Made by a program: the position numbers and the translations under genes
Part shown: positions 33,867 through 42,520 of the stretch, in pieces
How positions within the stretch are numbered: the stretch's first letter is position 1
Layout: the number at the start of each line of letters is the position of its first letter
Source of the DNA: CALBPI01 sp039821605
GTDB lineage: Bacteria > Pseudomonadota > Gammaproteobacteria > Steroidobacterales > Woeseiaceae
Direction of reading: 5' to 3'
Assembly (NCBI GenBank): GCA_039821605.1
Contig: JBCBNV010000007.1
Coordinates: forward strand, 1 to 64,000
DNA length: 64,000 nucleotides
The notes under the pieces: generated by a model
Told to the model about the DNA's origin: nothing
The model's database searches: none
What the model saw: the letters and a program-made list of their open reading frames with translations, nothing else

Positions 33867-34544
33867 TCAGAAAAAGAAAGTGAAACCGACATGGCCGGTC
33901 AGGTTGTGAGCCGTCTTGCTCTCGCCGAGCAGGTCCGTGTCGAACGCGTGGTCGCGGAAGTCCACACGCAACGCAAAGACATCGTTGAACAACAGGCGGT
34001 AGCCCGCGCCCAGGTTGATGGTGAACAGGTCGTCGCCGCCGAAACGCGTGCTGCCCAGTCCGGCAATCACGTAGAACGACTGGTTGAACGCGCGGCCGGG
34101 GCCGAAAAAGGCCTCGCCCGGAAAGATGTTCCAACCGATCGATGCGTTGTAGTAGGTGAACTCGCGCTCGTCGTCGTTGAGAATCTGCGCCGCACCGCTG
34201 AGCAGCTCGAAGCTCGTCTCTTCCGTGTCGGTACGACCGATAGCGCCCTCGACAAACAGCGCTTCATTGAGGTGGTAGGCAATCGTCGCGCCGTACACGG
34301 CGTTGACGCCGAAGTCCTCGACACTCATGCCGCCCGCGTACACACCGATTTCGAAGTCTTCGGTGTCGATCTTCGGCTGCACGATCTCGCGGCGCTCGAC
34401 CTCGGGCTCGATGACCTGCTCGGGCGCGTCGGCCACCTCGGTGTCTTCACCCTGGCCAAAGAACGGCAGTGACGAGCAGCCCGTCAGCGCCGGCATGGCC
34501 AGTACGGCCACGCTCAGAAAAAGAAACCGAAGCCGACTTTCCAT
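33867..34544 (-). CDS. Outer-membrane beta-barrel lipoprotein
   Basis: 225 aa. The signal MESRLRFLFLSVAVLAMPALTGC has a clear lipobox (LTGC), then an acidic linker (residues 30-60) and about eight amphipathic strands ending in HVGFTFFF. It resembles the small OM beta-barrel family found with envelope systems of myxobacteria and gammaproteobacteria. Its first 31 bases lie within the end of the upstream SH3/barrel gene in another frame. The shared C-terminal signature VGF-x-FFF suggests the two barrels are related. Confidence 0.75.
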   Translation of the reverse strand: MESRLRFLFLSVAVLAMPALTGCSSLPFFGQGEDTEVADAPEQVIEPEVERREIVQPKIDTEDFEIGVYAGGMSVEDFGVNAVYGATIAYHLNEALFVEGAIGRTDTEETSFELLSGAAQILNDDEREFTYYNASIGWNIFPGEAFFGPGRAFNQSFYVIAGLGSTRFGGDDLFTINLGAGYRLLFNDVFALRVDFRDHAFDTDLLGESKTAHNLTGHVGFTFFF

Positions 34545-35287
34545 TCTTCCACTTCCTCGTTTTCGTCGCGGCTCGTGAGGACCACGTAACTCTTGTATTC
34601 GGCGCGCAGCACAAAACGGCGCGTGACGTATGCGCGAAACCCGCCGCCGACGAGCGCCACCTGGTCGGTGCGATCCTCCTGCGCCACGAGCGTCGATTTC
34701 GGCGACGTGCTGACAACACCCGTACCGATCGTGAAGTACGGCGACACGCGCCATTCCGGGAACGTCTCGTGCACCACGTTGACGGTGCCGAGCCAGCCGT
34801 TCGAGAAGTTACCCACGAGCTGCGAGCCCCACACTTCCACCGACAGGTTGCGGCTGATTGAGTAGCCGCCGTACACCGCCAGGGCGTCCGAGCCCGCGAA
34901 ATCGCCCGTCATGATTCCCGTTTCCCAGCGCGTCTGGAGAAACTCGTCGCGACCAATCCGCTCGATGGCCGTGCGCTCGCCGAACTCGTCGAGCGTCAGC
35001 TCGAGCTGCACGATGTTGACCCAGCCCTCGCGCCCACGGTCCGTACGCACCTTGAACCAGTCCGTCTTGCGGCGCACGATCTGCACGGACTCGCCGCGTT
35101 CGACGACGTTCGTGATCGGGTAACCCTTGCCCGGCCCCGTGTGCATCTCGAGGTACGGATCCGCAACCTCAACCGTGCGCAGCGGCTTCTCGTCGGCAAA
35201 TGCCGCCGGTGCGGTTGCCAGCGTGCCGGCAAGCACCACGACCAACGCGATCACTGCGGAGATGCATGAATTGGGGCGTGGGCTCAC
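34514..35287 (-). CDS. SH3-domain outer-membrane beta-barrel protein
   Basis: 257 aa. A signal peptide (to about AFA, residue 31) is followed by a bacterial SH3 domain (about 38-97; YLEMHTGPGKGYPITNVVERG, quoted in part as LEMHTGPGKGYPI, and WFKVRTDRGREGWVN) and then a beta-barrel part ending WKVGFGFFF. SH3b domains usually bind peptidoglycan or cell-wall peptides, so it may link the wall to the outer membrane. Second gene of the operon, 15 bases after the HzsA-like gene, and overlapping the next gene by 31 bases. Confidence 0.75.
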   Translation of the reverse strand: MSPRPNSCISAVIALVVVLAGTLATAPAAFADEKPLRTVEVADPYLEMHTGPGKGYPITNVVERGESVQIVRRKTDWFKVRTDRGREGWVNIVQLELTLDEFGERTAIERIGRDEFLQTRWETGIMTGDFAGSDALAVYGGYSISRNLSVEVWGSQLVGNFSNGWLGTVNVVHETFPEWRVSPYFTIGTGVVSTSPKSTLVAQEDRTDQVALVGGGFRAYVTRRFVLRAEYKSYVVLTSRDENEEVEEWKVGFGFFF

Positions 35288-35302
35288 TGGCGGTCCTTGG
35301 AA

Positions 35303-37957
35303 TTAGTTCTGGGGAACCCGGAACGGGTCGTTGTAGTACTGCGCACCGATGTCGAGCCACTCGGCGATCAGACGCAACTCACCTTCATTGAGGTAGCCGG
35401 CGTGCGTGCCGCCCGGCGCGAATCGGCTGAAGAACACGGGCGACGCATTGGCGCCTGCCCCGCGCATGCTCGGCGCGACGTTGACGGTCGCGAAGATCGG
35501 GTCACCCGTTACTGGGTCGGTATCGACCTGAACGAGACGCGGCTGCAGCGCGCCCATGTTCACTTCGACCTCGACGTCATTGATGAGCAGCTCGCGGTAG
35601 GCCTCGAACTGGTCCTGTTCCTCGGGCGCGAGGCCGTCAGTCAGGTTGAGCTGCCCGGCGGGCACCTGAATCTGGTTGGCAGCATCACGGTCGGTGTGGC
35701 AGGAGATGCAGGTGAAATCGCTGACCACGTTACCCATGCCGTCGAGAGTCACACGCGACACCGACCACAACGGATGAATGTGATCTTCGTAGTGAATGAC
35801 CGTACGGCAACTGGACGTCCAGTTCTGCTCGCACGAGGGCTGCACGGGACGCGGCGACAGCAGATCGGCGTAGCGCAGATCGATATCGGGATCCGCCTGG
35901 CGACCGGCTGCGACCTCGTCGGTCCAGACATCCCGGTAGGTCACGTCGACGGTCGGCTGCAGCGACGAGCAGTTGTCCGTTGAGCAGCTTACGCGCGCGC
36001 GCACTTCCGCCATCGTTTCGCCGGGCGTGTCGATGAACAACGCGGGATCTGTATTCGGGAACGGCACACTGATGTTCTGTCCGCCGTCGTGCGCCGAGGC
36101 GAAGGCATCGGCGCGCCCGTGTGACAGACCGCTGCCGCCGTCGTGGCAGCCCTGGCACTTGAGTTCCTCACCCGGGCGAATCTGCAGCCAGTTGTTGTGG
36201 CGCGCCGAGATGCGGCGGCCGTTGGCATCCGTGATCGACATTGTGAACGCAATGTCGGCCGGCACCTTGACCATGACCGAACCGTCGGGCTCGATCATCG
36301 TGTATCCGAGAATCTCGCGGAAACCCTGTCCGCCACCGACACCAAAGGCCGAGCCCGGCACATCGACGAGCTCTTCGTCGGGCATTGAAACGGCTTTCTC
36401 GAGGCGCAGGAAGCGCGCGGGGCGCGCCGCGGCCAGCGTCTGCGCAGGATCGGCGAGCACGTCGATACCGCCCGGCGCCGTGTCGACACCCATGAAGTCG
36501 TAGACGGTTCGAATGTTGAGAACGCCAACGCCTTCGTCACCGATATCGGGATCGAGCAGGAAGGTGTTCGAGCCTGCCAGCAAGACCAGCGGCACATCGC
36601 GCGGCTCCGCGACAACGATGTCCGAGAAGATCACGCCTTCGACAGGCGTCACGACGGGCGCCTGCGTTTCCTGTTCCCGGTCGTACATCCAGATGCCGTA
36701 GAGCGGCGGCGCCTGGGTGAGATTGGGGTTGGCGAGGTTATCAGGCGTGCAGGCAAGAATGACCAGGTCGATGTCTTGCAAGCGGCACTGGCTCCAGCTC
36801 ACGAGCAGTCGGTCGGTGCCGTCGCGAAGCGGGTACACGGAACGATAGCGCCCGCCCGGTGACACCTGGTTCGCCGCCGCAACGACATTGTTGATCGTTG
36901 CAGGCGTTTGCGCCGGGCCGGCCATGCCCGCGTTGTTTACGCTGGGCTGGGTGTTTTCAATGTACGTCGACACTTCGATGTCGACGAGCGCGCCACCCGT
37001 CGTCGGCCCCGTGAATGGCTTGAGCAGCGAGATGAGCGTGCCGTCAGGAAGCACCTGCGGCTGCATGAACTGCTCCTGCTGGCCATCGTTGTCGACGTCA
37101 TGGCTCTGCGCGCCATACAAGAGCTGCAGGTTTGTACCGTCTGGGTTCATCTTGTAGAGATTGAACTCGTTGGTACCGCCGACGTTGTCCCAACGCGAGA
37201 ACACGATGGAACCGTCGTCGAGCACGACGGGATTGAGCTCATGGCTCTGGTTGAAACCAATCTGCTCGATGTCCGTGCCGTCCGTGGTCATCGTGTGCAG
37301 CAGGAAACCGGGTTCATTCTCGTCGCCGTCAAGCGCAGGGAACTGCGGCTTGCCTTCGTCGAGAAGGATAGCCACCGACTGACGCTGGCGCGTCGAGCTG
37401 AATACGAGTCGACCATCGGGCAGGAACTGCGGCGCGATGTCGTGGCCCGCTTCCGCCGTGATGTCCGAAGCGATGACGCGGCGCAGCGTGTCGGTCGGGA
37501 TGTCGTATTCCCAGATGTTCCAGGTCACCTGTTCGTCGTCGTCTGCATCGGGGTCGAACGGATAACGCATTGCGAACGCCACCTTGGTGGCATCAAACGA
37601 CACCGTGACATCCCGGATGTCGGCAAGACCCATCGTGAAATCGCCCGTGAGGTTCACATCGGGTGTGCTCGGCGAAGCGCGGTCGCGGAAGAACAGGTCT
37701 GCGCCTGGGTTGAACGACAACACCTCGCGAATGTCCTCCTCCACGAGCGCACCGTCGTCGTCGAGGGGGATCGGGCGTTGGACGTAAACAATCGGAAACT
37801 CGAGCGCGACCGGGTCAGGCGCCTGGCCCGCACCGAAGCCGACCTGGTCGCCTTCGCCGCCGGAACTGCAGCCTGCCGCCGTTGCGAGCGCCAGCACGAG
37901 TGCGAGCGCGCGGACACAGGTTGTATTGCTTGTTTTCACCGTTACCGCTTTGTCCAT
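35303..37957 (-). CDS. HzsA-like two-heme lipoprotein with beta-propeller
   Basis: 884 aa. Lipoprotein signal ends in TAAGC (C30). Residues about 90-560 have TolB/WD40-like repeats (FLPDGRLVFSSTRQRQ, VLDDGSIVFSRWDNVGG, VLPDGTLISLL). Two c-type heme motifs follow: CQGCH at 601-605 and CISCH at 750-754, with NNWLQIRPGEELKCQGC. This is the layout of proteins related to the alpha subunit of hydrazine synthase, but the partners of that enzyme are absent, so an electron-transfer or redox role at the outer membrane is more likely than hydrazine synthesis. First gene of its operon; an ATG at 37957 with GAGG before it. Confidence 0.75.
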   Translation of the reverse strand: MDKAVTVKTSNTTCVRALALVLALATAAGCSSGGEGDQVGFGAGQAPDPVALEFPIVYVQRPIPLDDDGALVEEDIREVLSFNPGADLFFRDRASPSTPDVNLTGDFTMGLADIRDVTVSFDATKVAFAMRYPFDPDADDDEQVTWNIWEYDIPTDTLRRVIASDITAEAGHDIAPQFLPDGRLVFSSTRQRQSVAILLDEGKPQFPALDGDENEPGFLLHTMTTDGTDIEQIGFNQSHELNPVVLDDGSIVFSRWDNVGGTNEFNLYKMNPDGTNLQLLYGAQSHDVDNDGQQEQFMQPQVLPDGTLISLLKPFTGPTTGGALVDIEVSTYIENTQPSVNNAGMAGPAQTPATINNVVAAANQVSPGGRYRSVYPLRDGTDRLLVSWSQCRLQDIDLVILACTPDNLANPNLTQAPPLYGIWMYDREQETQAPVVTPVEGVIFSDIVVAEPRDVPLVLLAGSNTFLLDPDIGDEGVGVLNIRTVYDFMGVDTAPGGIDVLADPAQTLAAARPARFLRLEKAVSMPDEELVDVPGSAFGVGGGQGFREILGYTMIEPDGSVMVKVPADIAFTMSITDANGRRISARHNNWLQIRPGEELKCQGCHDGGSGLSHGRADAFASAHDGGQNISVPFPNTDPALFIDTPGETMAEVRARVSCSTDNCSSLQPTVDVTYRDVWTDEVAAGRQADPDIDLRYADLLSPRPVQPSCEQNWTSSCRTVIHYEDHIHPLWSVSRVTLDGMGNVVSDFTCISCHTDRDAANQIQVPAGQLNLTDGLAPEEQDQFEAYRELLINDVEVEVNMGALQPRLVQVDTDPVTGDPIFATVNVAPSMRGAGANASPVFFSRFAPGGTHAGYLNEGELRLIAEWLDIGAQYYNDPFRVPQN

Positions 37958-38402
37958 GGGAGCACCTCGAAGCGCATTTCGAAGCGTCGCCTTTGCCGTG
38001 CACGGGTCGGTGACCCGAGTTGCACTGCATGCCTGCCGATTGAACTTAACGGCATGGTGACGATCGCCCGTCGCGCATTCTGTTAACAACTTCACAGTTC
38101 GCCCGCGGCACGGGTTGGCATCGGTCCGAACTGTGCGCTCCGACCCAACTGGGCACATGCCACAGCAATCTCGGAACGGCGCGAGTATAGAAATCGGTGT
38201 CGTCACCCGTAATGTCTCGAAAAGACGACAGCGCACCCGGCGACGTCCCGCCACCGGGAATTCCCAAAACCCGGCGACGCGCGAAACCCGAGAAAACTAG
38301 CGGTCTTGCGTCCGATCAGCCCTTTTTCGCGTTGGAACGGGCACGTCTTCGACCGACGACGCATTTTTGTGAACTGGCGCACGCGCATCGGGCAAAACCA
38401 CT
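37958..38402. other. Divergent regulatory region, HzsA side
   Basis: No gene is seen in the 897 bases between the two divergent operons (37958-38854). On the minus strand a -10-like TATACT lies at 38184-38189 with only a poor -35, so the promoter of the HzsA operon is uncertain. No sigma-54 element is visible on the minus strand here. The plus-strand elements are listed separately. Confidence 0.4.
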
Positions 38403-38421
38403 GGTGCCAATGCGCGGCACC
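38403..38421. promoter_or_regulatory. Possible upstream activator palindrome
   Basis: GGTGCC-N7-GGCACC, a perfect 6+6 inverted repeat about 190 bases upstream of the sigma-54 -24 element. Enhancer-binding proteins of sigma-54 promoters bind palindromes at about this distance. It is followed by a very AT-rich tract (38441-38463). Confidence 0.45.
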
Positions 38422-38555
38422 CCTGTCTCACTCCGGCGACAAATTTTTATTTGTTATTTTTCAGTGACTTAACCCTAGCACCCCGCCCTACTGTCCCAAC
38501 CCCACGACAACGGCTTTACATATCCTCATCACCTGCGACACGGGGCCTTTTTAGC

Positions 38556-38568
38556 TAAGCCGTTGATT
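38556..38568 (-). promoter_or_regulatory. IHF binding site (full consensus)
   Basis: TAAGCCGTTGATT matches the IHF consensus WATCAANNNNTTR read on the minus strand at every defined position. It lies between the activator palindrome and the -24 element, the usual place for the DNA bend that brings an enhancer-bound activator to sigma-54 polymerase. Confidence 0.65.
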
Positions 38569-38609
38569 TTCCAGCGCCACGACTCCTGCAGCCCCAAAAC
38601 GCCGCGTGC

Positions 38610-38625
38610 TGGCACGCCGATTGCA
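38610..38625 (+). promoter_or_regulatory. Sigma-54 (-24/-12) promoter of the cytochrome/LamG/DUF1501 operon
   Basis: TGGCACG-CCGA-TTGCA matches the RpoN consensus TGGCACG-N4-TTGCW at every position, with the invariant GG and GC ten bases apart. Transcription would start near 38637, leaving a leader of about 218 bases. Such promoters need an AAA+ enhancer-binding protein and ATP; none is encoded in this window. Confidence 0.82.
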
Positions 38626-38636
38626 ACCACTCCCGT

Positions 38637-38854
38637 GTAGCGAACCGCCAAGAGCCGCCCACATGTGGGTGCGACGCGACACCAGCGTCGGGATTGTGAG
38701 CGCGATCACTGCAACGTCAGTGAACTGCGATCAGACTCCGGCAGGGCTCGCGAACGGGACGCAACGCGGTGTCTTTAGGGGCGCCGCAGAACGACAACGA
38801 ACGAGGTCACCGCCGCTGCCATGTGGCACGGCGATCGGTCAAAGCAGGGTCGAA
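38637..38854 (+). promoter_or_regulatory. Structured 5' leader of the sigma-54 operon
   Basis: About 218 bases before the first ATG. It has a 12-base perfect palindrome CCCACATGTGGG (38658-38669), a CGACGC/GCGTCG hairpin with a 7-base loop (38672-38690) and a CACTG/CAGTG hairpin (38707-38722). No coding potential was found. It might hold an RNA regulator or a protein-binding palindrome; I could not match it to a known riboswitch. Confidence 0.45.
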
Positions 38855-40024
38855 ATGAATACACAGACGATTTCACGAACGGCACGACTTGGGGCAGCGG
38901 GACTCACGCTGGCATTGTCAATTGCCAGCGCCTGGGCGGGTCCGCGAGAGCAGGCCAAGCGCATTCACGACCGGCTCGCGGGCGTGCCCCCGACGGCGGC
39001 CGTGCTCGACGCCATGGAAGCGCAGATCGCTGGCGGCAACGCCATCGCTGCGGCCGAGACTGCGATGGATAACAGCGCGTTCTACAGCGTCACGCTCAAG
39101 AACTGGGCGACGCCCTGGACAAACCGTGACGGCGACATCTTCGCGCCGCTCAACGACTACACGGCCACGGTCATCGGCATGATCCGTGACGACGTGCCCT
39201 TCAACGAAGTGCTGTTCGGCGACCACCTCTACGTCGGCGGCGCCGGCCTGGGTGTTCCCGGCTACTCGATGACCAACAACGACCACTACGAGGCGCTCGA
39301 GCAGAACGCCATCGACCTCAAGGACAACCTCGTTGCGACCACGCAGTCGGCACAGACCGACCTGCCGGCCGCAGCCACAGCGGGCGTCATGACCACACGC
39401 GCCGCCGCCGAAGCGTTCTTCATCGCGGGCACGAACCGCGCGATGCTTCGCTTCACGCTCATGAACCACCTCTGCCGCGACCTCGAGCAGGTGGCTGACG
39501 TGACGCGTCCGCCGGATCGCATCCGCCAGGACGTGACGCGCAGCCCGGGTGGCGACAGCCGTCTGTTCCTCGGCAACTGCATCAGCTGCCACAGCGGCAT
39601 GGACCCGCTCGCGCAGGCCTTCGCCTACTACAACTACAACGAGGAAACGGGCCGCATCGAATACACCGACGGCGCTGTTCATCCCAAGTACTTCAACAAC
39701 GACACCAACTTCCCGTTCGGCTTCCGCACGCCTGACGACAACTGGTCGAACTACTGGCGCGACGGTCGCAACGCCCTGTTGGGCTGGGACCCCGCGCAGA
39801 CGGGTTCGGGCCAGGGCGCCAAGTCGATGGGCCGCGAGCTCGCTGGCAGCCAGGCGTTCGCCCAGTGCCAGGTCGAGAAGGTGTTCGAAAACGTCTGCCT
39901 GCGTAAGCCCGGCGATGCCGCGGACCGCGCACAGGTCGACGCCATGACGGCGTCGCTCGTGGGCAGCAACTACCGGTTGAAGACCACCTTCGCCGAAGCA
40001 GCCACTTACTGCATGGGCGACTGA
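38855..40024 (+). CDS. Exported protein with one c-type heme motif
   Basis: 389 aa. A signal peptide (cleavage near SAWA, about residue 29) precedes a mostly helical protein with one CXXCH, CISCH at 242-246, in the context GNCISCHSGMDPLAQAFAYY, which recalls the DUF1585/DUF1588 cytochrome domains of planctomycetes. The C-terminus has FAQCQVEKVFENVCLR, where two further Cys may form a disulfide. I chose the ATG at 38855 with AGGG upstream; the open frame before it is leader. First gene of the sigma-54 operon, 10 bases before the LamG gene. Confidence 0.75.
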   Translation: MNTQTISRTARLGAAGLTLALSIASAWAGPREQAKRIHDRLAGVPPTAAVLDAMEAQIAGGNAIAAAETAMDNSAFYSVTLKNWATPWTNRDGDIFAPLNDYTATVIGMIRDDVPFNEVLFGDHLYVGGAGLGVPGYSMTNNDHYEALEQNAIDLKDNLVATTQSAQTDLPAAATAGVMTTRAAAEAFFIAGTNRAMLRFTLMNHLCRDLEQVADVTRPPDRIRQDVTRSPGGDSRLFLGNCISCHSGMDPLAQAFAYYNYNEETGRIEYTDGAVHPKYFNNDTNFPFGFRTPDDNWSNYWRDGRNALLGWDPAQTGSGQGAKSMGRELAGSQAFAQCQVEKVFENVCLRKPGDAADRAQVDAMTASLVGSNYRLKTTFAEAATYCMGD

Positions 40025-40034
40025 GGACAGAACG

Positions 40035-42497
40035 ATGACGATGCATAAAACAGCCATTACCGTCAGCCGCCTGACCGGCCTTCTCGCCGCCGCAGCGGTG
40101 ATCAGTGCCTGCTCGGGTGGCGGCGCTGAAACCCAGGTCAACCCGGTTACGTCGGTACCCGATACGTCGGGCTACAACGGCCCGGCACCGGCCACGGCAG
40201 ACGTTCAGTCCTTCAAGCTGAACCTGTGGGACAACATTCAGTCCGAAGCGGGCTGTGGCGGGTGCCACGGCCAGGGTGGGCAGTCGCCGACTTTCGCTCG
40301 CGACGACGATATCAACCTCGCTTACGAGGCGGCCAACACGGCCGTCGACCTGAGCTCGCCGGGCGACTCACTGCTCGCGACCAAGGTGGCCGGTGGCCAC
40401 AACTGCTGGTCGGGTAGCGACGCCGTCTGTGGCGACCTCATGGAAACGTGGATCTCCGGCTGGGCAGGCGACCTTGTTGCCGGCGGTGGCCGCACGATCG
40501 ACCTCGAAGCACCGGTCATCAAGGACCCGGGCGCGAGCCGCAACTTCCCGGCTGACCCCGCATTGTTCGCGAGCACGGTGCACCCGGTCCTGACGCAATA
40601 CTGCTCGGCCTGCCACAACTCAAGTGCCCAGTTCGCGCAGTCGCCGTTCATGGCGGAGCCTGACGTCGAAGTCGCCTACGACGCGGCCAAGCCGAAGATC
40701 AAGCTCAACGACCCGGCCCTCTCGCGCCTGGTACTGCGCCTGCGTAACGAGTTCCACAACTGCTGGAGCGACTGTGGCTCCAACGCTAACGAAATGCAGG
40801 CGGCCATCGAAGCCATGGCCAACTCGATCACGCCGACTTCGGTAGATCCGAGCCTGACCGTCAGTAAGGCACTCACGATCCTCGACGGCATCGTCGCCAG
40901 CGGCGGCAGCCGTTACGAAGCCAACGCCATCGCGACCTACGAGTTCAAGTCGGGTGAAGGCCTCATCGCCTACGACACGAGTGGTGTGTCGCCTGCGCTG
41001 GACCTCACGCTGTCGGGTGACGTCGGCTGGGTCGGCGGCTGGGGCATCGAGATCCGCAACGGTAAGGCCCAGGGCCGTACCGCGGACAGCAAGAAGCTGC
41101 ACGACATGATCAAGGCGACGGGCGAGTACTCGATTGAAGCCTGGGTTGTGCCCGCCAATGTGGTACAGGAAGAGTCGCGCATCGTAAGCTACTCGGCCGG
41201 CCCGACGGCGCGCAACTTCACGCTCGGCCAGAACCTCTACGACTACACGTTCGCAAACCGCTCCGACGTCACAGACGGCAACGGCATGCCTGCGCTGCAG
41301 ACGCCTTCGGCCGACGAACTGTTGCAGGCAACGCTGCAACACGTCGTCGCCAACTGGGACCCCGTCAATGGTCGCAGCCTGTGGCTCAACGGCGAGCTCG
41401 TTGACCTCACCGACGACACGGGTGGTGGCAGCATCGCCGACTGGGACGACACGTTTGCCTTCGTACTCGGCAACGAAGTGTCCAGTGACGGCCTGTTCGC
41501 CGGCACGTTCCGCTACGTGTCGATCCACAACCGTGTGCTGACGCCCGAACAGATTCTGCAGAACTTCGATGCCGGCGTCGGCGAGAAGTTCTACCTCCTG
41601 TTCAGCGTGTCACACCTCGTGGACGTCCCCGAAGCCTACGTGCTGTTCGAGGTCGCTCAGTTTGACAACTACAGCTACCTGTTCAACGCACCGCACTTCA
41701 TTTCGCTCGACAACTCGGCGACCTGGGACGGCATCCCCGTCCAGGGCATCCGTGTCGGCGTCAATGGTGTCGAGGCGCCCGTGGGCCAGGCCTTCCGCAC
41801 GGTCAACGAGAGTCTCTCGAGCGATTTGCTCGCCGAGCTCGGTCAGCCGCTCTCGCCGTACGGTGCTGTGTTCCAGCAGGAACAGGGTCCCGACACCGAT
41901 GAGTTCTTCCTGACCTTCGACGTGCTGGGTGACAACGTGAACGTCCGCACCGACCCCGTGCCGCTGGCATCGGGCGACGCGGCCGACATCCCGGACCAGG
42001 TCGACATCGGCGTACGCATCTTCGACGAAGTTGCCGAGACGATGGCGCAGGCGACGGGTGTGCCGCGGACGCATCCCGAAGTCATGCTGACCTACGAGGC
42101 CGTGCGCCAGCAGATGCCCTCGAGCCCGCTGTTCGGTGGCTTCCTTGCCTCGCAGCAGGTCGGCATCTCGCAGATGGCGGTGGAGTACTGCAACGCTCTG
42201 GTTCAGGACACGGCGCTACGTGCCTCGTTCTTCCCGGGCATGGACTTCAACGCCCCGGCAGGCAGCGCGTTTGCCACGCAGGCGGGTCGCGACCTCGTCA
42301 TCGACCCCGTCGTTGACGCCGTTTCCGGCATCAACCTGGGCTCCGAGCCGCTGCGCGCCGACATGGAAGGCGAGCTGAACGCCCTCATTAGCCGCCTCAC
42401 CACGTGTGGCAACAACTGTGCGGCAGACCGCACCGAAACCGTCGGCACGGCCGTCTGCGCAGCAGCGTTGGGCAGCGCCTCGATGCTGGTGCAGTAA
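40035..42497 (+). CDS. LamG-domain lipoprotein with two c-type heme motifs
   Basis: 820 aa. Lipoprotein signal with ISAC (C26). Two CXXCH motifs, CGGCH at 74-78 and CSACH at 190-194, lie in two similar modules that each also contain a HNCWS motif (GGHNCWSGSDAVC; FHNCWSDCGSNAN), so they look like an internal duplication. Residues about 297-500 form a LamG/concanavalin-like domain (AIATYEFKSGEGLIAYD to NRVLTPEQILQNFDAG), usually a carbohydrate or protein binder. The last 300 residues are not recognised. Probably anchored on the outer membrane. Confidence 0.8.
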   Translation: MTMHKTAITVSRLTGLLAAAAVISACSGGGAETQVNPVTSVPDTSGYNGPAPATADVQSFKLNLWDNIQSEAGCGGCHGQGGQSPTFARDDDINLAYEAANTAVDLSSPGDSLLATKVAGGHNCWSGSDAVCGDLMETWISGWAGDLVAGGGRTIDLEAPVIKDPGASRNFPADPALFASTVHPVLTQYCSACHNSSAQFAQSPFMAEPDVEVAYDAAKPKIKLNDPALSRLVLRLRNEFHNCWSDCGSNANEMQAAIEAMANSITPTSVDPSLTVSKALTILDGIVASGGSRYEANAIATYEFKSGEGLIAYDTSGVSPALDLTLSGDVGWVGGWGIEIRNGKAQGRTADSKKLHDMIKATGEYSIEAWVVPANVVQEESRIVSYSAGPTARNFTLGQNLYDYTFANRSDVTDGNGMPALQTPSADELLQATLQHVVANWDPVNGRSLWLNGELVDLTDDTGGGSIADWDDTFAFVLGNEVSSDGLFAGTFRYVSIHNRVLTPEQILQNFDAGVGEKFYLLFSVSHLVDVPEAYVLFEVAQFDNYSYLFNAPHFISLDNSATWDGIPVQGIRVGVNGVEAPVGQAFRTVNESLSSDLLAELGQPLSPYGAVFQQEQGPDTDEFFLTFDVLGDNVNVRTDPVPLASGDAADIPDQVDIGVRIFDEVAETMAQATGVPRTHPEVMLTYEAVRQQMPSSPLFGGFLASQQVGISQMAVEYCNALVQDTALRASFFPGMDFNAPAGSAFATQAGRDLVIDPVVDAVSGINLGSEPLRADMEGELNALISRLTTCGNNCAADRTETVGTAVCAAALGSASMLVQ

Positions 42498-42520
42498 GAA
42501 TCAACTCAGGAACCGATACC

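Noticed and set aside
35303..37957. Hydrazine synthase proper
   Set aside because: No beta/gamma subunit genes, hydroxylamine oxidoreductase or other anammox genes in the window.
38184..38189. Firm sigma-70 promoter for the HzsA operon
   Set aside because: Only a -10-like TATACT is present; the -35 region does not match, so it is mentioned as weak only.
38738..38790. c-di-GMP-I riboswitch in the cytochrome operon leader
   Set aside because: GGGACGCAAC resembles part of the motif, but the GAAA-capped helix and receptor helix do not form.
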